From assembly GCF_000738435.1 (NCBI RefSeq), contig NZ_CP003984.1:868001-932000 (forward strand): DNA of 64,000 nucleotides, in the 5' to 3' direction. This stretch comes from Planktomarina temperata RCA23. GTDB taxonomy: Bacteria > Pseudomonadota > Alphaproteobacteria > Rhodobacterales > Rhodobacteraceae. Of the stretch, positions 41,254-50,272 are shown one piece after another (the stretch's first letter is position 1; the number at the start of each line of letters is the position of its first letter). The notes below the pieces were generated by a model. The model searched no databases, was not told the origin of the DNA, and saw only the letters and a program-made list of their open reading frames with translations. The translations under genes and the position numbers were made by a program.

Positions 41254-41870
41254 GATCTTCCCTCGATCAGAGCTAAGGCTTCGGCGCAGCTCATTTGTTT
41301 GGTGACAGTATCAAGCGACAGGAGTGTTGCGTCATGCACCTCGGTTTTGAAGGCGGCGCAGCCGTCTGTCAGCATGAGTGTTTCAATGTTGCGTAGGTGC
41401 GCGTCGCGTAGTGTTGAGGCCACGCCCCCATTGGTGACGATCCCGCCCACAATCAGATGATCAATGCCTGTGGCCCGCATCAAATACTCGAGACGCGTTT
41501 GGAAGAAAGCTGAATAAGCCACTTTTTCAATGACGAAATCCGCAGGGTGGAGCGCGTCGACAAGACTGTGCCCGAAACTGCCTGGCGCAAAATCTCCTTT
41601 GTCAAGGAAGGGGCGAAGCTCCTTGAGGTGCGGGGCGATCAGCGGCTCTCCGTCTTTGTCAGGGACAAGCGTGAACTGCGCCGAAAAATAGCGCCCCCCT
41701 TTAGATCGCAAGGCGCGCGCCAAGGGAGCAATGCGACCTGGTAGGGCTGCGATCTTCGCCGAACTCTGGCCGGCGCGCCCGTAGGCTCCTTCGGGGTGGA
41801 GGAAGTCATTTTGTAAGTCGATGGTCAGCAAGGCTGTGCGCGACAGGTTCCAGGTACTCAGATCACTCAT
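41250..41870 (-). CDS. Isochorismatase-family protein lacking the cysteine nucleophile
   Basis: A 206 aa protein of the isochorismatase-like hydrolase fold. The start at 41870 has AGGAGG 8 nt upstream. Asp18 (LTIDLQND) and the Lys in FVIEKVAYSAF match two members of the catalytic triad. The third, normally Cys in V-T-N-x-C-V, is replaced: the motif reads GGIVTNGGVASTLRDA. True isochorismatases also lack the Cys, so this could be a vinyl-ether hydrolase rather than an amidase, or be inactive. Coupled to the HyuA gene (1-2 bp gap) and to the lyase gene (4-bp overlap). Confidence 0.82.
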   Translation of the reverse strand: MSDLSTWNLSRTALLTIDLQNDFLHPEGAYGRAGQSSAKIAALPGRIAPLARALRSKGGRYFSAQFTLVPDKDGEPLIAPHLKELRPFLDKGDFAPGSFGHSLVDALHPADFVIEKVAYSAFFQTRLEYLMRATGIDHLIVGGIVTNGGVASTLRDAHLRNIETLMLTDGCAAFKTEVHDATLLSLDTVTKQMSCAEALALIEGRS

Positions 41871-41871
41871 T

Positions 41872-43929
41872 TCATTCCTCCTGAGGTTCAATGATGGTGT
41901 TGCCAAACCGATCTACGCGGCCTTGCAGGTGGGGCTCGATCAAGACAGTTGTGTCAGGTTGGGTCAAAATGGCGGGGCCAACTATTTTGGTTCCTGAGGG
42001 CAAGGCAAGGCGATCATATATGGCCGTGTCATACCATTTGTCGCCAAAGTGCACCCGGCGCACCCCAACTTTTTCCGCCCGTCCGCCTTCGGGCGGTGCA
42101 AGGGTGCTCAGGTCAAACTTGGGACGTTTGCCTGTCACCGCGCTGCGCAGGTTCAAAATGCGCCGCACGCCGTTTTGCAATAATCTGCCATAGGTTGCTT
42201 TATATGTGGCATCAAAGGCAGTCTCGATTTCGGCACGCGTGACGGCTGCCACAGTGCTTCCGTCTGTTTTGACCTTGAGCGGCACCGAAACAGTATGAGT
42301 TTGTCCGACATAGGCCATATCAAGCTCAAAGCTTAGCTCGCGGGCTTCGAAATTTGTTCTTGCGGCATCAAGCAAAGCCAGGCCTTGATCTACATGTGCG
42401 TGCATGAAGGCCGCCAATGCCGCCTTATCCAGCATATCAACGCGCGAATTTATGGTCTGAACAAAATCTTGCCTCATATCGGCAATAACGCAGCCCATAG
42501 CGGAGGTCACGCCCGGGTAGCGTGGGACAATCGCCCGCGCGATACCAACTTCCGCCAGCATCGCGCCAGCGTGCAATGCACCGCCGCCACCAAAAGGCAT
42601 AAAGGCAAAATTTTTCGGGTCAAATCCTCGTTCGATGCTCACGAGCCGAATAGCGCCAGCCATACGGCTGTTTGCAACTTTCAAGATGGCTTCGGCGGCC
42701 TCCACTGTTGTGAGACCCAATGGCTTGCCAACATGCTCGTCAATTGCGCGGCCCGCGGCGTCTATATCCAGGCGCTCAAGTTCCCCACCAATTGGGTTTT
42801 CAGGGTCAATCCGTCCCAAGAAGACATTGGCGTCTGTCACCGTCGGTCTTGTATTGCCCAGGCCATAGGCCACTGGTCCCGGGTTGCTCCCGGCGCTTTG
42901 TGGGCCGATATTGAGCAGACCGCCCTTGTCCACCCAAGCGATAGATCCGCCGCCCGCGCCGATTGTGGTTATCTCGATCATCGGGTTGCGCACGACCATT
43001 CCAAAATCAATGGAGGTCTGAGGCGAAAGCATCGAGCGCCCCGCTGAAATCAACGACACGTCAAAACTTGTGCCCCCCATATCGCCGGTGATGACATTTT
43101 CAAAGCCTGCCGATTGGGCGATATAGGCCGCGGCTATGACCCCCGCAGCCGGTCCCGACAGGGCAGTGCGTACAGGCAGGCGGCAGGCCGTATCAACCGC
43201 CATCACGCCGCCATTGGATTGAACGATCATGAACTCGCCCTCAAAGCCGTCGGCCTTAAGCGCGTTTTCCAAACGGGCAAAGTAACCTGAAACCTCTGGC
43301 TGTAGATAGGCATTCAGCGCCGTCGTTGAAAAGCGTTCAAATTCGCGTATTTCCGGTAGAATTTCGGAGGACGCGGAGACATGCTGATTGTGCCAAATAT
43401 CACGGAGCAACGCGACTGCGGCCTCTTCATTTGCCGTATTGGCATAGGAATTGGCAAATAGGATTGCCACGCTTTCACAGCCATTGGCTTGCAAGGCCTG
43501 CGCGGCGCTGCGTACCGCGTCAAGATCAACGGGGGTGCGCACAGTGCCATCTGCCAGCGTGCGCTCAGGCACTTCAAGGCGGTTTCTGCGGTCAACCACA
43601 GGCTCGAAATTCCCGCGAAGGCCCCAGGTGCGCGGGCGATCTCGCCGGCGCATTTCGAGCACATCGCGCAGTCCTTGCGTGCAGATGACGCCGGTCTTGG
43701 CGCCCTTGCGCTCCAAGAGCGCATTGGTGCCTGCGGTTGTTCCATGAACAACAACAGAAATTTTCGAAAAATCGCTGACCTCTTGTTTAATCCCATCTAG
43801 GAAGCCCGCCGATTGGTCAGGGCGCGTGGTGGGTACTTTTGCAACCCGGGCTGTGCCGGCTGTTTCGTTGAGAACAAAAATATCCGTGAATGTGCCGCCA
43901 ACATCGACACCGATCATGAGGCTGCTCAT
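41872..43929 (-). CDS. hyuA: Hydantoinase/oxoprolinase subunit A (HyuA)
   Basis: A 685 aa ATP-dependent subunit. The start at 43929 overlaps the HyuB stop (ATGA). The N-terminal actin-like ATPase domain has IGVDVGGTFTDIFVL, VVHGTTAGTNALLERKGAKTG and the TGDMGGTSFDVSLI phosphate motif; AFMPFGGGGALHAG is in the second half. With HyuB it opens a lactam, imide or hydantoin ring, or carboxylates a ketone, at the cost of ATP. Its substrate here is unknown. Confidence 0.88.
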   Translation of the reverse strand: MSSLMIGVDVGGTFTDIFVLNETAGTARVAKVPTTRPDQSAGFLDGIKQEVSDFSKISVVVHGTTAGTNALLERKGAKTGVICTQGLRDVLEMRRRDRPRTWGLRGNFEPVVDRRNRLEVPERTLADGTVRTPVDLDAVRSAAQALQANGCESVAILFANSYANTANEEAAVALLRDIWHNQHVSASSEILPEIREFERFSTTALNAYLQPEVSGYFARLENALKADGFEGEFMIVQSNGGVMAVDTACRLPVRTALSGPAAGVIAAAYIAQSAGFENVITGDMGGTSFDVSLISAGRSMLSPQTSIDFGMVVRNPMIEITTIGAGGGSIAWVDKGGLLNIGPQSAGSNPGPVAYGLGNTRPTVTDANVFLGRIDPENPIGGELERLDIDAAGRAIDEHVGKPLGLTTVEAAEAILKVANSRMAGAIRLVSIERGFDPKNFAFMPFGGGGALHAGAMLAEVGIARAIVPRYPGVTSAMGCVIADMRQDFVQTINSRVDMLDKAALAAFMHAHVDQGLALLDAARTNFEARELSFELDMAYVGQTHTVSVPLKVKTDGSTVAAVTRAEIETAFDATYKATYGRLLQNGVRRILNLRSAVTGKRPKFDLSTLAPPEGGRAEKVGVRRVHFGDKWYDTAIYDRLALPSGTKIVGPAILTQPDTTVLIEPHLQGRVDRFGNTIIEPQEE

Positions 43930-45620
43930 AGGGTGCCCTCCCGCCACTTTGTTCCGTAGACGGCGTCAGCCTCGACGTCGCTCATTAATCCGCGCGCCAC
44001 ATCGCGGGCGATGGCCTCATGGCTGCGGTCATCAGCCCTGCCGTAGCCTCCACCTCCCGGTGTTTGTAGGCGTACAGCTTGCCCAGCTTTTAGAGTAATT
44101 CCACGCATCTTTGAGGTCAGCGGGGGGCTGTGCCATCCGTCATCTTGTTCGTATTGAAAAACATTGAGCGCAGCATCGCCACCACCTGCGATTCCCTTGG
44201 GTGCGAAGCAACCACGCTCTCCAAAGAGAAAGGCTTCTGCGCCGTTTTCTTCAAGAACTTCAATTTCATAGATCGCGCCTAAGCCGCCGCGATGCGCCCC
44301 AGCTCCTGCGCTATCGGGGCGCAGAGCCCATGTTCGAAACATCACAGGATAGGCCGCTTCTAAAATTTCCATTGGCGGAATTGTGGCGGTTGAGATTGGC
44401 GCGTTGCCATGGTTTAGACCGTCTGTCTCGATAGAGCCGCCGTGACCGCCTCCGTAGAAGGAAAACATGACCCATGGCTGGCCGTTTTTGCGCTTGCCTG
44501 CAATGGAAAGCGCATTGATTGTTCCGTATGCATTTGCAACCACCCGCTCCGGGGCAGCCTGCGCAAAGGCAGAAAATACAACGTCAATCATACGCAGGAT
44601 GGTTTCCGTATATCCGCCCGTTGGCGCGGGGAACTTCGCGGCCAGAAGGCTGTCTTCGGGCACGACGACCTCAATAGGGCGCATGACCCCAGCATTCGCA
44701 GGTAGCGCAGGAAAGATATGTTTGATTGCGACGTACGCTGTTGCCACGGCTGTCGGCAGGGCAATGTTTACAGGACCGGCGCATTGAGGAGCCGAGCCTG
44801 TGAAATCAAGAAGCATGGTGTCATCCTTGATTTCAAGAGCGATTCTGATCTTAAGCGGCGCATCATTGATCCCGTCGTTATCCAGGTAATCTTCCGCTTC
44901 CCAGCGCCCATCTGGCAGCTCCGTCAACTCTGAGCGCATGAGCGCCTCAGCGCGGTGGCCCAAGGCTTCAAGTGCGGCTGTGATCGTCACGCCACCATAT
45001 TCATCTAGCAGCTCATCCATCCGCTTCACACCCAGATCGAGCGCGCCCAACTGACCGTTGAGATCGCCCATGGCGGATTGTGGCAGGCGGGTGTTGCGCA
45101 TTAGAATGTCGATGATGTCTTGGTTCACCTTGCCGGCACGCGCAAGTTTCACGGGTGGCAAGTTAAAGGCTTCTTGGAAAACATCAGTGGCGGCCGGGTT
45201 GTAATTTCCGGGAACAGCGCCGCCGACATCGTGCCAATGGCCGACCGAGGCGAGATAGCAAAACAGCTTACCCGCGTGATAATATGGACGCACCAAACGC
45301 ATATCTGACAGATGTGTGCCGCCAATATGGGCATCATTGAAGATGTAAATGTCGCCATCTTGCAAATCGCCGTCTTTGGCAGCTTTCTCGATCACGGCCT
45401 TGACCGCAAAAGACATCACACCAACGAATATTGGCAATCCCGATTTGCCTTGCACCAAAGTGTCGCCCGAGACCGCATGATAAAGCCCATGGCTGGCATC
45501 ATGCGCCTCGGCGATGATGGGATTAAAGGCCGCACGAAAGAGGGTTGCGTCCATTTCATCTGCAATTTGTTCCATCCTGCCCGCAAGCACCGATAGGGTT
45601 ATTGGATCAATTTCACTCAT
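43926..45620 (-). CDS. hyuB: Hydantoinase/oxoprolinase subunit B (HyuB)
   Basis: A 564 aa subunit. ATG at 45620 overlaps the stop of the tautomerase-SnoaL gene. Family blocks are IDPITLSVLAGRMEQIADEM at the N-terminus, YIFNDAHIGGTHLSDMRLVRP, VGHWHDVGGAVPGNYNPAATD (metal-binding His/Asp) and a glycine-rich C-terminal QTPGGGGYG. Pairs with HyuA, encoded next. Confidence 0.9.
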   Translation of the reverse strand: MSEIDPITLSVLAGRMEQIADEMDATLFRAAFNPIIAEAHDASHGLYHAVSGDTLVQGKSGLPIFVGVMSFAVKAVIEKAAKDGDLQDGDIYIFNDAHIGGTHLSDMRLVRPYYHAGKLFCYLASVGHWHDVGGAVPGNYNPAATDVFQEAFNLPPVKLARAGKVNQDIIDILMRNTRLPQSAMGDLNGQLGALDLGVKRMDELLDEYGGVTITAALEALGHRAEALMRSELTELPDGRWEAEDYLDNDGINDAPLKIRIALEIKDDTMLLDFTGSAPQCAGPVNIALPTAVATAYVAIKHIFPALPANAGVMRPIEVVVPEDSLLAAKFPAPTGGYTETILRMIDVVFSAFAQAAPERVVANAYGTINALSIAGKRKNGQPWVMFSFYGGGHGGSIETDGLNHGNAPISTATIPPMEILEAAYPVMFRTWALRPDSAGAGAHRGGLGAIYEIEVLEENGAEAFLFGERGCFAPKGIAGGGDAALNVFQYEQDDGWHSPPLTSKMRGITLKAGQAVRLQTPGGGGYGRADDRSHEAIARDVARGLMSDVEADAVYGTKWREGTL

Positions 45621-46183
45621 GTATTTGCCCTCACTTCGGCCATATCGTTCCAAACATCCTGCTTGGTAATCTTTCCATCAACGACTTCGAAGCGATCAAT
45701 AAAACGGATGCTTTCAAAGCAGCTGCCATCGTGGTATTCGCCTTGCAACGTGCCGCGGCAATAGACGATGGAGGCCTCGTCTGGGCTCTGAAGCGCATCA
45801 AAACCTTCATATGTTTTTGTGACAAATTTGTAGCGTGGCTTCGACCATTGTATCAGCGCGTCAAGCGTCGTCATTGGCCCGGTGCCGGGGAAAGACATTG
45901 TAAAGCCCTGAGCCAACAATGCGCCTGCCTTTGTCAGATCACGCGCTTCCATGGCTGAGAGATAATCTTTTACGATGAGCTCTGGGTCCGGCCTTGCCGC
46001 TGCCGGTCTGCGCTGGATACGACCGCGATAGTAATTTTCGGTTGGCATGTCATGAATCATGATCGTGACAAGCTCTGGGGTAGCTGGGACCACGAATCGC
46101 ACAGCATCTGTCAAAGCCTGACCAAGGCGTTGTTTTTCTGATGAATCATAGCCTTCTAATACGTGCAGTTCGACCACAGGCAT
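45617..46183 (-). CDS. 4-oxalocrotonate-tautomerase-like domain fused to a SnoaL-like domain
   Basis: A 188 aa two-domain protein. Residues 1-55 start MPVVELHVLEGYDSSEKQRLG, with the N-terminal proline that is the catalytic base of tautomerases once Met is removed. From about residue 65 (RPDPELIVKDYLSAMEARDL) to the end it is an NTF2/SnoaL-like domain (FIDRFEVVDGKITKQDVWND). First gene of the six-gene coupled operon; GGGAG precedes the ATG by 6 nt. It may isomerise an enol or unsaturated acid made in the pathway. Confidence 0.78.
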   Translation of the reverse strand: MPVVELHVLEGYDSSEKQRLGQALTDAVRFVVPATPELVTIMIHDMPTENYYRGRIQRRPAAARPDPELIVKDYLSAMEARDLTKAGALLAQGFTMSFPGTGPMTTLDALIQWSKPRYKFVTKTYEGFDALQSPDEASIVYCRGTLQGEYHDGSCFESIRFIDRFEVVDGKITKQDVWNDMAEVRANT

Positions 46184-46217
46184 CGCCGTCTCCCTCGCTT
46201 AACCTGTACTATCTGTA

Positions 46218-46232
46218 ATACATATATTGTAT
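46218..46232. promoter_or_regulatory. Candidate HutC/GntR operator ATACA-N5-TGTAT
   Basis: A 15-bp inverted repeat in the 144 bp between the divergent hyu operon and the regulator gene. Size and AT content suit a HutC-class GntR protein, whose gene starts about 95 bp away. Confidence 0.45.
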
Positions 46233-46327
46233 CTTTCCAGATTTTTTTTTTGGATATTCTGAATACTAATACTTGCTTTTGTAGGGAACATATTTACGCT
46301 CAACTGGGTACGGTTGAGGAATCATGA

Positions 46328-47128
46328 ATGCGGGCTGAGTCTGTTCAGATATTGCCAAAGGGGACCAAGGCGCTCCGTGTTTACCTTTCAGTGCGCGATC
46401 AGATTACGGTCGGTGATCTGCGAGATGGTGAAACCCTACCCAGCGAGCAGAAACTCGCCGAGGCTTTTGGTGTCAGTCGAGTCACTGTCCGTCGTGGGCT
46501 GGACGCACTGGCGCAGGGAGGCTTTATAGAGCGCCGGGCTGGAAGCGGAACGAAGGTTCGCGCGCGCCCAGCAGTGGCCCAGCGCGCTGCCATGAATTTC
46601 AACACACTCATGCCGCAACTGGTCGAGATGGGCCAAAAGACGACCGCGCGGCTGTTATCATTCACCTACGGTGGCGCGCCCGATTTCGTGTCCCTCGCGA
46701 TGGGGTTTAAGCGAGATATCGAAGTTCAGATTGCGACGCGGGTTCGGCTTGCGGGCAATGTTCCATTTTCTCATTTGACAACTTATGTGCCGGCTCAGAT
46801 TGCGCAAAACTATTCCGAGAATGATCTGGCCACAACGCCGCTCTTTCAGCTTTTGGAGCGAAGTGGCGTGCAGATAAAGGAGGCGCATCAATCCGTAAGC
46901 GCCACCTTGGCCGGTCCTGAAGTCGCTAAGGCTCTTGATGTTGAAGTTGGCTCGGCATTGCTCTCATTGCGGCGGGTTGTGCGGGATGTGCATGGAGACG
47001 GTGTCGAGTACCTCGCAGGGCTCTACAGACCGGATATGTTCCGGCTCGAAATGCCGCTCATGCGTGTTGGGCAGGGCTCCGCGCGCCATTGGGAACCTGC
47101 CATTGGCAAGGATGAGGGCGGCATATGA
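46328..47128 (+). CDS. GntR-family transcriptional regulator, HutC class (UTRA domain)
   Basis: A 266 aa regulator. The winged helix-turn-helix at about 20-80 has LPSEQKLAEAFGVSRVTVRRGLDALAQGGFIERRAGSGTKV. The UTRA effector domain fills about 100-250. Its stop overlaps the LeuC-like gene start by 4 bp, so it is expressed with the dehydratase and TRAP genes and probably controls both divergent operons. The ligand is likely the TRAP substrate or a pathway intermediate. Confidence 0.88.
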   Translation: MRAESVQILPKGTKALRVYLSVRDQITVGDLRDGETLPSEQKLAEAFGVSRVTVRRGLDALAQGGFIERRAGSGTKVRARPAVAQRAAMNFNTLMPQLVEMGQKTTARLLSFTYGGAPDFVSLAMGFKRDIEVQIATRVRLAGNVPFSHLTTYVPAQIAQNYSENDLATTPLFQLLERSGVQIKEAHQSVSATLAGPEVAKALDVEVGSALLSLRRVVRDVHGDGVEYLAGLYRPDMFRLEMPLMRVGQGSARHWEPAIGKDEGGI

Positions 47129-48531
47129 AGCCGACCTCTCAAACCATGTTGGACAAGCTTTGGGCTGCGCATGAAGTGTTGCGGCGCAACGACGGTGTTT
47201 CGCTGCTTTGGATTGACCGCCATCTGGTTCATGAGGGGTCGCATCATGCTTTTGCCAAACTCAAAGAGCGGGGACTATCTGTTTGCGAGCCTGATCTGAC
47301 GTTTGCTTTCGTTGACCATTATGCGCCGACGCGACGCAGTTCGCAGACCTGTGACCCGCAGATATTGGGCATGATCCAGACACTGCGCCAGAACGCTCAT
47401 GACCATGGGGTCCGCCTCTATGATCTGGATGACCCAAGACAGGGCATCGCCCATGTGGTGGGCCCCGAAGAGGGCTTGACGCTGCCCGGTTTGCTCATCA
47501 ATTGCGGTGATAGCCATACGTCAACCCACGGTGCCTTTGGTGCGCTGGCCTTTGGTATTGGCGCGACAGAAGTGGCCCATGTGCTGGCCACGCAAACCAT
47601 ATGGCAGCGCAAACCAAAATCCATGCGCATCCGTGTCGAAGGCGCCTTGGGTTTCGGCGTCGCGGCTAAGGATATAGCGCTTGGCTGGATTGGCAAGCTG
47701 GGAACCGATGGGGCGCAAGGCCATGCCGTGGAATACGCAGGCGCCGTCATCAGAGGGCTGTCCATGGAAGGCCGGATGACGCTGTGCAACATGTCGATTG
47801 AGGGCGGCGCACGATTTGGGATCATAGCGCCAGACGAGACAACCTTCGCTTATATCAAAGACCGTCCCTTTGCGCCTAAAGCCGCGGCATGGGAACAAGT
47901 CTGTGCGGAGTGGCGCGCGCTTTGCAGTGATAAAGATGCTCAGTTTGACCGTGAGGTGGTGTTGGATGCCTCTGAGATCGCACCGACCGTGACTTGGGGC
48001 ACCAGTCCAGAGCAAGCGCTGCCGATAACGGCTGCAGTGCCGGCGGCGGATGATGTGACGCCCGCCAAACGTGAGGCTGTCCGTGATGCGCTCGAGTATA
48101 TGGGGCTCAAGGCTGGTGATAAGCTTGAGGGTACGGCAGTGGATCAAGTCTTTATCGGCTCGTGCACCAATGGGCGAATAGAGGATTTGCGCGAAGCGGC
48201 GCATGTGCTCAAGGGCCGTAAGGCAAAGATACCTGGTCAGGTCTCTCCCGGTTCTGCCAAGGTCAAAGCTCAGGCTGAAGCGGAGGGGCTTGACCAGATA
48301 TTCAGGTCAGCTGGCCTGGATTGGGTCGCCTCTGGTTGCTCAATGTGTGTTGGGATGAATGGTGATCTTGTTGAGAAAGGCCAGCGCTGCGCATCCTCAA
48401 CCAATCGCAATTTCAAGGGGCGCCAAGGGCGCGGTGCGCGCACACATCTCATGAGCCCGGCGATGGTTGCTGCGGCTTCAGTCACGGGCATGCTCACAGA
48501 TGTGCGCCGGCTTCTTGAGGGGCGCCAGTGA
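47125..48531 (+). CDS. leuC: Aconitase-family dehydratase large subunit (LeuC-like)
   Basis: A 468 aa subunit of the 3-isopropylmalate dehydratase family. It has IDRHLVHEGS, FAFVDHYAPTR, GDSHTSTHGAFGALAFGIGATEVAHVLATQ and the iron-sulphur cysteines in FIGSCTNGRIEDL and GCSMCVGMNGD. In a normal LeuC the function would be leucine synthesis. This copy is in a catabolic locus under a GntR regulator and before a TRAP system, so hydration of maleate, citraconate or dimethylmaleate is a stronger guess. Coupled to the regulator by ATGA. Confidence 0.88.
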   Translation: MKPTSQTMLDKLWAAHEVLRRNDGVSLLWIDRHLVHEGSHHAFAKLKERGLSVCEPDLTFAFVDHYAPTRRSSQTCDPQILGMIQTLRQNAHDHGVRLYDLDDPRQGIAHVVGPEEGLTLPGLLINCGDSHTSTHGAFGALAFGIGATEVAHVLATQTIWQRKPKSMRIRVEGALGFGVAAKDIALGWIGKLGTDGAQGHAVEYAGAVIRGLSMEGRMTLCNMSIEGGARFGIIAPDETTFAYIKDRPFAPKAAAWEQVCAEWRALCSDKDAQFDREVVLDASEIAPTVTWGTSPEQALPITAAVPAADDVTPAKREAVRDALEYMGLKAGDKLEGTAVDQVFIGSCTNGRIEDLREAAHVLKGRKAKIPGQVSPGSAKVKAQAEAEGLDQIFRSAGLDWVASGCSMCVGMNGDLVEKGQRCASSTNRNFKGRQGRGARTHLMSPAMVAAASVTGMLTDVRRLLEGRQ

Positions 48532-49142
48532 TGGCTGGCTGGAGCACACATATAGGCATGGCCGTGTGTCTGCCACAGGCGAATATCGATACCGACCAAC
48601 TGATCCCTGCGCGCTTTATGTCCGTGCCACGGGCGCAGGGTTACGGGCGCTTTCTTTTGCATGACATGCGCCGCGAGGAGGCGGGGGATTTGAAGGCTGA
48701 TTTCCCGCTCAATGCCCAGGACGGCATGAGCGTGTTGATCGCGGGCCGCAATTTTGGCAGCGGATCCTCGCGGGAGGCGGCGGTCTATGCGTTGGTTGAT
48801 TCAGGCATCCGTGCCGTGTTTGCGCCAAGTTTTGGGGATATTTTTGCGTCAAATGCCGTGAACAATGGGCTGTTACCGGCTCAGATTGACGAAGCGACTT
48901 ACGAGACACTTTCGCAGACCTTAGAGCGCAGGCCTCAAACCATCACGATAGATCTTGGCGCCCGCAGTCTTCAGCTTGGGTCTGTTGGGGCGCGTTTCTC
49001 AATCGATGACAGTTGGGCGCTGAAATTGATCAATGGCTGGGACGACATTGATCTTACGCGCCATCACAGAGCGGCCATCGCTGCGTTCAAAAATACTCGA
49101 TATCAAACCACCGCTTGGGCCTGGCCCAACGGCGCGGATTGA
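48531..49142 (+). CDS. leuD: Aconitase-family dehydratase small subunit (LeuD-like)
   Basis: A 203 aa swivel-domain subunit. The start ATG at 48531 overlaps the last base of the LeuC-like stop. NIDTDQLIPARFM, AGRNFGSGSSREAAVYALVDSGIRAVFAPSFGDIFASNAVNNGLLP are classic LeuD motifs. Works with the large subunit encoded just before. Confidence 0.89.
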   Translation: MAGWSTHIGMAVCLPQANIDTDQLIPARFMSVPRAQGYGRFLLHDMRREEAGDLKADFPLNAQDGMSVLIAGRNFGSGSSREAAVYALVDSGIRAVFAPSFGDIFASNAVNNGLLPAQIDEATYETLSQTLERRPQTITIDLGARSLQLGSVGARFSIDDSWALKLINGWDDIDLTRHHRAAIAAFKNTRYQTTAWAWPNGAD

Positions 49143-49202
49143 AAAAGCCGCCATCTGCGCGGGCAATGGGGGTGCAAGCCTCAAAACAGGGAGAAAGAAA
49201 CG

Positions 49203-50216
49203 ATGAAGATGAAACTACTGGGGAGCCTCCTAGCCGGGGCCACACTCGTTGCGGGCACGCTTAAAGCTGAAGAGACAATATCGGCCGTGCACGCATTTCC
49301 TGAAACTTTAATTTACACAAAAAGCTTTTTGAGCTTTGTCGATAAGGTCAATGCAAAAGGCGCGGGCGTCATCCAGATTGACGTGCGCGGTGGGCCTGAA
49401 GCGATTGGCATGTTCCAACAGCCTGACGCCGTGCGCGATGGTATCGTTGATATGGTCTATACGCCTGGCTCGTTTTACGGAGGAGCTCTTCCAGAGAAAG
49501 ACGCTATGGTGTCGTCAAATCTGACAGCGGTTGAAACGCGTAAAAATGGTGGCACTGCGCTGATCGACCAGATTCATCAAGAAAAAATGGGCCTTAAGTA
49601 CCTCGGTTGGTTCGACAGTGGTGTTTGCTACAATCTGTGGACGCGTGAGCAACCCACCTTTGATGCGGCGGGCAACCTCGAAGTCAATGGTTTGAAGCTA
49701 CGTGGGAACAACGTTTATAATGCATTCTTCACGAATTATCTTGGCGCGCAGGTCATTGATTTGCCAACAGGTGAAGTCTACTCTGCGCTTCAGCGCGGCG
49801 TTGTCGATGCGACAGGTTGGACTCAGATTGGCCTGATTGATCTGAAGTGGAACGAGTTTTTGAACTACCGCATCGAACCTTGCTTCTTTTCGACAGATCT
49901 CGGTGTGATTGTGAACAACGAAAAGTGGAACTCGCTTTCTGATGAGGCCAAAAAAATCCTTCAAGATGTGGCAATTCAGCACGAGCAAGACAGTGTTAAA
50001 GCCTTGCGCGCCAAACGGGATGACGACTTTGCCGCGCTTGATGCTGCGGGCATGAAAGTCGTGTCGCTAGAAGGCACAGCCAAAGCCAATTACCTTGCCG
50101 CGGCACGGGAGAAAACATTGGAGCGTATGAAGGAAGTTATGTCCGGACAGCCCGGCGGCACAGGCAATTATGATCGCTTGGTTGAGCTGTTTTACGATCT
50201 CGATGCAGCAAAATAA
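49203..50216 (+). CDS. DctP-type TRAP transporter solute-binding protein
   Basis: A 337 aa periplasmic protein. The signal peptide is MKMKLLGSLLAGATLVAGTLKA, followed by EETISAVHAFPETLIYTKSF. A family turn with Arg is in VNGLKLRGNNVYNAFF, and PTGEVYSALQRGVVDATGWTQIG is the ligand-closing motif. GGGAG lies 9 nt before the ATG. Compounds carried are unknown; the locus suggests a dicarboxylate or cyclic imide/hydantoin derivative. Confidence 0.88.
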   Translation: MKMKLLGSLLAGATLVAGTLKAEETISAVHAFPETLIYTKSFLSFVDKVNAKGAGVIQIDVRGGPEAIGMFQQPDAVRDGIVDMVYTPGSFYGGALPEKDAMVSSNLTAVETRKNGGTALIDQIHQEKMGLKYLGWFDSGVCYNLWTREQPTFDAAGNLEVNGLKLRGNNVYNAFFTNYLGAQVIDLPTGEVYSALQRGVVDATGWTQIGLIDLKWNEFLNYRIEPCFFSTDLGVIVNNEKWNSLSDEAKKILQDVAIQHEQDSVKALRAKRDDDFAALDAAGMKVVSLEGTAKANYLAAAREKTLERMKEVMSGQPGGTGNYDRLVELFYDLDAAK

Positions 50217-50223
50217 GCCCTTT

Positions 50224-50252
50224 CGCAGGTCCACCCTTCGGGCGGGCCTGCG
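50224..50252 (+). terminator. Intercistronic hairpin after the TRAP binding-protein gene
   Basis: CGCAGG and CCTGCG frame a GC-rich stem-loop 8 bp after the DctP stop and before DctQ. No T-run follows, so partial termination or mRNA protection is likely, as also seen in the Liv-type operon. Confidence 0.6.
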
Positions 50253-50272
50253 TTGTCCATGAAAGACGATCT

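Noticed and set aside
47125-49142. Treating the LeuC/LeuD-like pair as the leucine biosynthesis enzyme
   Set aside because: Gene context (GntR regulator, HyuAB, TRAP importer) is catabolic and no leuA/leuB is near; family name kept, leucine role not asserted.
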